Positions 37,892-39,307 of a stretch of 39,307 nt of DNA are shown here, in pieces. How positions within the stretch are numbered: position 1 is the stretch's first letter; every line of letters begins with the position of its first letter. The notes below the pieces were generated by a model. The model ran no database searches and was not told the origin of the DNA. It saw only the letters and a program-made list of their open reading frames with translations. This DNA is from Mycolicibacterium brisbanense (GTDB lineage: Bacteria; Actinomycetota; Actinomycetes; Mycobacteriales; Mycobacteriaceae): positions 1-39,307 of the forward strand of contig NZ_BCSX01000005.1 in assembly GCF_001570425.1 (NCBI RefSeq), given 5' to 3'. Position numbers and translations under genes: made by a program.

Positions 37892-38698
37892 TCAGGCGAG
37901 TTCCGTGACCCGGTCCTCGGCATCGGTGACGCCCTCCACGTCGGCCGCAGCCGCGTTGATGAACCACTGCAGCGCCTCGTCCGTCCGTTCGAGTGCCAGG
38001 AGCGTGTCGGCGTAGACGTAGAACAGCCGCGCCGCCGTTTGGCCGGTTTGAGACGGATCCAATTGCGGCGTCGAGAGAATGGCGAGGGCCTGTTCGAACT
38101 GACCCAGATCAGACCGGGCACCGGCGACGACGATGCGCAATTCGTCGGCGTCATCACCGGTGAGTGCGGCGGCCTCGTCACTGCGGGCCAGCTCGATGGC
38201 GCGTTCCGGACGTCCAACACCACGTTCGCAGTCGGCGATCATCGGCAACAGAGCAGACTTGCTGCCCATCCGGCGGGCAGCGCGCAGCTCGGCGAGGGCC
38301 TGGGCCCAGTCACCTGCGTGATAGGCAGCGATGCCCACCGCTTCCCGGACCGCGGCGATGCGCCCGGCCCGGCCGCGCGCGGCACGCGCGTGCGCCAGCG
38401 CGGCATCGGGATCCTCATCGATCAGATTGCCCGCTGCAACCAGATGGCGCGCAACGTAATCCGCGGTGGCCTTGTCGAGAGTGATCAGTTCCCGCCGGAC
38501 CTCCGGCGCCAATTGCTTGGCCTCGATATCGGAACCGAGCAACGGTACGTCTGATTGCCGTTGGTCATCGGTGCGCTCTTGTGCTCCACGCGCACGGTTC
38601 GGACCGCCCGAGCGCGGAGCTGACTGCCGGCGCTGACCTTGGCCGCCCGATGCACGCCGCGGCCGACGCTCGCCGCCGCCTTGTCTGTCTCCGACCAC
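37892..38698 (-). CDS. TPR-like repeat protein, Rv1691 type
   Basis: A 268-residue protein. The first 60 residues are basic and disordered (Arg, Gly, Gln, Ser rich); the rest is helical repeats of tetratricopeptide kind (AAYHAGDWAQALAELRAARR, LGQFEQALAIL, YADTLLALERTDEALQWF). Such repeats bind proteins; the partner is unknown. GTG 38698 is taken as start because AAAGG precedes it and the reading frame upstream loses family character. It is the first gene after the rRNA operon terminator. Confidence 0.82.
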   Translation of the reverse strand: MVGDRQGGGERRPRRASGGQGQRRQSAPRSGGPNRARGAQERTDDQRQSDVPLLGSDIEAKQLAPEVRRELITLDKATADYVARHLVAAGNLIDEDPDAALAHARAARGRAGRIAAVREAVGIAAYHAGDWAQALAELRAARRMGSKSALLPMIADCERGVGRPERAIELARSDEAAALTGDDADELRIVVAGARSDLGQFEQALAILSTPQLDPSQTGQTAARLFYVYADTLLALERTDEALQWFINAAAADVEGVTDAEDRVTELA

Positions 38699-38796
38699 GT
38701 GTGCCTTTCTGCCTGCCCTCCCGCAAAGGACAAGGATACTGGCAGGCACGAAGCCGACATAATCGCCGAATTCGTGAATGCGCTATTTAAATATGA

Positions 38797-38828
38797 GAAT
38801 CGCCCCCCACGAAAGTGGGGGGCGATTC
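38797..38828 (-). terminator. rRNA operon terminator
   Basis: A perfect 14-base-pair stem (arms 38797-38810 and 38815-38828) closed by a GAAA loop as read on the plus strand (TTTC on the minus, transcribed strand), just after the 5S gene. An AT-rich stretch (complement of 38781-38796) follows. This is a very strong intrinsic terminator. Confidence 0.9.
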
Positions 38829-38837
38829 CTAATGTGT

Positions 38838-38952
38838 GTTCGGCGGTGTCCTACTTTTCCACCCGTGTGGGTAGTATCATCGGCGCTGGCAGGCTTAGCT
38901 TCCGGGTTCGGGATGGGACCGGGCGTTTCCCTGCCGCTATGGACCGCCGTAA
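38838..38952 (-). rRNA. 5S ribosomal RNA
   Basis: On the minus strand the gene runs from TTACGGCGGTCCATAGCGG through GGGAAACGCCCGGTCCCATC and CCGAACCCGGAAGCTAAG to ACACCGCCGAACA, about 115 bases; the two ends pair as expected (GGCGGT/ACCGCC). Ends are approximate to one or two bases. The spacer to 23S (38953-39095) holds no gene. Confidence 0.95.
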
Positions 38953-39095
38953 CTCTATTCACCCGTTTCTGGGTGTCAAACCTTGTGTGTTTTGGTGGTG
39001 GAGTGTGGTGACCCCCGTGGGGGGTGACGTGTGGTGTGGTTGCGAGGCTTGGGTGTGCGTCTTACAGGTAACCCAAACATTGTGGTGTTTGTTGG

Positions 39096-39307
39096 TTGTT
39101 GTAAGTTTTCGGCCGGTTAGTGCCAGTTCCCTGCGCCTATTGCTAGGTGTCTAGGTCTGGTCTATCGATCCCGTGGTCTGCGGGGGGCCTTATCCCACTT
39201 GATGGGTGAGAAGCCTGGTCTTGGAGGGGGTTTCCCGCTTAGATGCTTTCAGCGGTTATCCTGTCCGAACGTGGCTATCCAGCCGTGCCCCTGGTGGGAC
39301 AACTGGT
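39096..39307 (-). rRNA. 23S ribosomal RNA, 3' end (partial)
   Basis: The last 210 or so bases of 23S rRNA on the minus strand, cut by the window edge. Recognisable segments include the TAAGCATCTAAGCGGGAAAC region (near 39,235) and the terminal ACTAACCGGCCGAAAACTT. The 3' end is set near 39,096 where ACTTACAAC would pair with the mature 5' end; exact end uncertain. Next to the Rv1691/tlyA region, this fits the rrn operon found near tyrS in rapidly growing mycobacteria. Confidence 0.93.

Overview
The window is GC-rich actinobacterial chromosome, most probably a rapidly growing mycobacterium (Mycolicibacterium type). The core gene order der-cmk-rluB-scpB-scpA-parA ... xerD-nudix-pyrG-mctB-steA ... 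recN-nadK-tlyA, followed by an rRNA operon, matches the Rv1694-Rv1713 neighbourhood of M. tuberculosis as I remember it. DUF732 and MmpL proteins also point to mycobacteria. Frequent GTG/TTG starts and 4-base ATGA/GTGA gene overlaps are typical of the group.

Layout. (1) 1-1289: a decayed tyrosine-integrase gene, a small secreted DUF732 protein, a second vestigial integrase tail, and tRNA-Pro(GGG) with its terminator; this looks like an old integration site. (2) 1366-6074: an operon of nitrilase, APC permease and nitrilase, divergent from a GntR/FCD regulator with two matching palindromes between them, then a TauE/SafE permease. (3) 6141-11430: a housekeeping operon for chromosome segregation (parA-scpA-scpB), rRNA modification (rluB), CMP kinase and the ribosome-assembly GTPase Der. 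(4) 11559-26350: an accessory biosynthetic locus. (5) 26347-31972: xerD, Nudix hydrolase, pyrG, mctB, steA. (6) 32073-34096: a small accessory insert (CGNR regulator, VOC protein, flavin-binding protein). (7) 34101-38698: recN, nadK, tlyA, a small protein and a TPR-like protein. (8) 38797-39307: terminator, 5S rRNA and the 3' end of 23S rRNA, all on the minus strand.

The most interesting part is region 4, between parA and xerD. Eight minus-strand genes are packed with overlaps or gaps under 10 bases: ThDP-dependent carboligase-like enzyme, SRPBCC protein, KAS III-like enzyme, acyl carrier protein, fatty acyl-AMP ligase, aromatic-type aminotransferase, YUCCA-like flavin monooxygenase and an MmpL exporter. 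Divergent from them, across a 1.3-kb AT-richer control region with two perfect 16-base palindromes, are a cytochrome P450, a berberine-bridge-type FAD oxidase and a catechol O-methyltransferase-like enzyme. My reading (inference) is a pathway that loads a fatty acid on the ACP, joins it to a unit derived from an aromatic 2-oxo acid, tailors it by oxidation and O-methylation, and exports it through MmpL. The KAS III-like protein has Asn in place of the usual catalytic His, so it may transfer acyl groups rather than do decarboxylative condensation. I do not recognise a characterised pathway with this gene set.
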